DNA of 64,000 bases from Rubrobacter_D sp963840835 (GTDB taxonomy: Bacteria > Actinomycetota > Rubrobacteria > Rubrobacterales > Rubrobacteraceae): assembly GCA_963840835.1 (NCBI GenBank), contig CAWJAM010000011.1, positions 13,371 to 77,370 on the forward strand. Direction: 5' to 3'. The notes beneath the pieces are model-generated. The model worked only from the letters and a program-made list of their open reading frames with translations, was not told the DNA's origin and did no database searches. The position numbers and the translations under genes were made by a program. This document shows positions 62,810-64,000 of this stretch, in pieces. Numbering within the stretch: the first letter of the stretch is position 1; the number at the start of each line of letters is the position of its first letter.

Positions 62810-63883
62810 GTGGCTATTGACAATCCGTTCTACACTCACGAGCACCACGGCGAGTATGACCTGATCAGCATCGGGCGGCTCGACCTCGAGGAGGGCGGTT
62901 CTATACCGGACTGTCATCTGGCGGTGGCGACGTTCGGCGAGCTCAACGCGGCCAGGGACAACGCCATCCTGATCCCGACCTGGTACTCGGGCACGCACCA
63001 GTGGTGGCGCGACTACTACATCGGCCCGGAACATGCGCTGAATTCCGAGCAGTACTTCATAGTGAGCGTTGACCAGATCGGTAGCGGCCTGTCGACCTCA
63101 CCGCACAACGCCGATGGTCCGAACGCCGAGATCACGATGTCGAAGTTCCCTAAAGTGCGGATCGGGGACGATGTAGTCGCGCAGGAGCAGTTGCTGCGCG
63201 AGCACTTTGGGATCGAACAGCTCGCCCTCGTGGTCGGTGGTTCGATGGGCGCCCAGCAGACCTACGAGTGGGCGGTCCGATTCCCGGAGAAGGTGTTGCG
63301 CGCGGCGCCCATCGCCGGCACCGCGCAGAATACCCCCCACGACTTCCTGATAGCCGAGACCATGAGGGAAGCCATAATGTCCGACCCTGGCTGGAACGGT
63401 GGGGAGTACGACTCCAACGAAGAAGTCGTCGAGGGGCTCAAGCGGCAATCCCACATCTGGGCCGTGAACGGCCTGTCTACCGAATTCTGGAAGCAAGAGG
63501 TCTGGCGGGCGCTGGAGTTCGAGACGATGGAGGGTTTCATAGATGGTTTCCTGGATGCCTACTTCATTCCGATGGACCCCAACGACCTGCTGACCCAGGC
63601 GTGGAAGTGGCAGCGCGGCGACGTGGCCAGGCACACCGGGGGCGATCTGGCCGCCGCGCTCGGGCGGATCACCGCCAAGACCTTCGTCATGCCCATCGAC
63701 GAGGACCTGCTCTTCCCGCCCCGCGATTGCGCTCCTGAACAGCAGATGATCGCGAACAGCGAACTGCGCGTCATCGAGGACGTGCTTGGACACCTCGGCC
63801 TCTTCGCAGTCTTGCCCACCTACATGCCCCAGGTCGACCAACACCTCGGCGACCTTCTCGCCACTGAAAGCGGATTGCAATAG
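62810..63883 (+). CDS. Alpha/beta hydrolase, MetX (homoserine acyltransferase)-like
   Basis: The 357-residue protein resembles the MetX family: LAVATFGELNAARDNAILIP, the nucleophile elbow ALVVGGSMGAQQTYEWAVRF, acidic residue in FVMPIDEDLLFPP and catalytic His in VLGHLGLFAVLP. The His context differs from classic homoserine acetyltransferases (GHDxFL), so another acyl substrate is possible. GTG 62810 has GGGAGGAAGC upstream. Its stop lies in a 16-bp perfect palindrome that opens a family B element. Confidence 0.87.
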   Translation: MAIDNPFYTHEHHGEYDLISIGRLDLEEGGSIPDCHLAVATFGELNAARDNAILIPTWYSGTHQWWRDYYIGPEHALNSEQYFIVSVDQIGSGLSTSPHNADGPNAEITMSKFPKVRIGDDVVAQEQLLREHFGIEQLALVVGGSMGAQQTYEWAVRFPEKVLRAAPIAGTAQNTPHDFLIAETMREAIMSDPGWNGGEYDSNEEVVEGLKRQSHIWAVNGLSTEFWKQEVWRALEFETMEGFIDGFLDAYFIPMDPNDLLTQAWKWQRGDVARHTGGDLAAALGRITAKTFVMPIDEDLLFPPRDCAPEQQMIANSELRVIEDVLGHLGLFAVLPTYMPQVDQHLGDLLATESGLQ

Positions 63884-63993
63884 GGCACGCCCTATTGCAA
63901 TCCGCGCTCTCAGCATGTCAGCTTTTCTTTGTGAGGGCTGAAATGCTGACCAGCGCGGGTTAAGGAAGGGGCAACCCTTCCGCTACCCGCTGT
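63871..63993. repeat. Family B element at the window end
   Basis: Palindrome CGGATTGCAATAGGGC (63871-63904) contains the hydrolase stop. Octamer arms follow, then GCGCGGGTTAAGGAAGGGGC and CCCTTCCGCTACCCGC, the same palindrome type as at the iclR 3' end. A minus-strand gene beyond the window may end here. Confidence 0.82.
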
Positions 63994-64000
63994 AGGCGGA

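Noticed and set aside
13940..63960. Octamer arrays considered as a CRISPR locus
   Set aside because: Units are 8 bp without unique spacers of CRISPR length, occur in inverted arms and are dispersed; no cas genes are present.
13940..63960. GCTGAAAT octamers considered as Chi-type recombination sites
   Set aside because: They occur in tandem and in both orientations only between genes, unlike dispersed strand-biased Chi sites.
1..64000. tRNA or rRNA genes
   Set aside because: No T-loop/CCA-type clover-leaf or rRNA sequence was recognised in the intergenic regions; a covariance search would be decisive.

Overview
The window is high-GC bacterial chromosome. The gene families suggest a Rubrobacter-like actinobacterium: an F420-type PPOX oxidoreductase, an Asp23/Gls24 protein, a TxTC sortase, a MoxR-DUF58-transglutaminase cluster, an IclR regulator, and a type IV pilus/type II secretion machine of the kind found in Rubrobacter. 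The assignment is inference; no rRNA or marker gene is present and I recognised no tRNA.

Layout. 0-9 kb holds small secreted or membrane proteins and enzymes separated by a roughly 45-bp repeat (family A) that tends to sit just 3' of stop codons, plus gene remnants (MBL hydrolase, DUF2795). 9.1-14.8 kb is a catabolic operon (sulfatase-superfamily hydrolase, Fe-alcohol dehydrogenase, aldehyde dehydrogenase, all overlapping) preceded by an IclR regulator that lies between two 153-bp inverted repeats differing at one base. 15.5-17.3 kb has a HAD dehalogenase-like protein and a TRIC-type channel. 18-30.5 kb is a type IV pilus cluster: four minor pilin-like genes behind a SigB/FliA-type sigma factor, a MazF-type toxin-antitoxin pair, Uma2, PilD, PilC, two PilT and PilB/GspE. 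Nearly all structural pilus genes are broken by single-base frameshifts while the genes between them are intact. 30.7-38.6 kb has envelope genes (Asp23, a golvesin-NlpC/P60-RlpA fusion, sortase, phasin-like protein) and hicBA. 38.7-43.2 kb is MoxR, DUF58 and a TgpA-like transglutaminase. 43.3-54.8 kb is signalling: a PAS-only protein, a presenilin-like intramembrane aspartyl protease, a hybrid histidine kinase, and a NarL-type kinase with its response regulator. 55-64 kb has an AI-2E permease, a TetR-controlled DUF1772 pair, a thiol-redox operon (DsbA-like lipoprotein with an in-frame UGA at the first catalytic cysteine, CcdA, lipoate ligase-like), an epimerase and an alpha/beta hydrolase.

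From 13.9 kb to the end, gene ends carry a second repeat family (B): tandem octamers GCTGANNN / NNNTCAGC arranged as inverted arms, often around a shared core of about 100 bp. Gene stop codons often lie inside perfect palindromes at the element edge. Two further families occur: heptamer CTGNNNC arrays (C) and ATTCCCGC...GCGGGAAT palindromes (D).

Most notable: the candidate selenocysteine DsbA, the possibly invertible IclR cassette, the family B elements with stop-codon palindromes, the bacterial presenilin-like protease, and the 3'-end family A element. Many frameshifts are single-base insertions, so residual sequencing error must be excluded before any gene is called dead.
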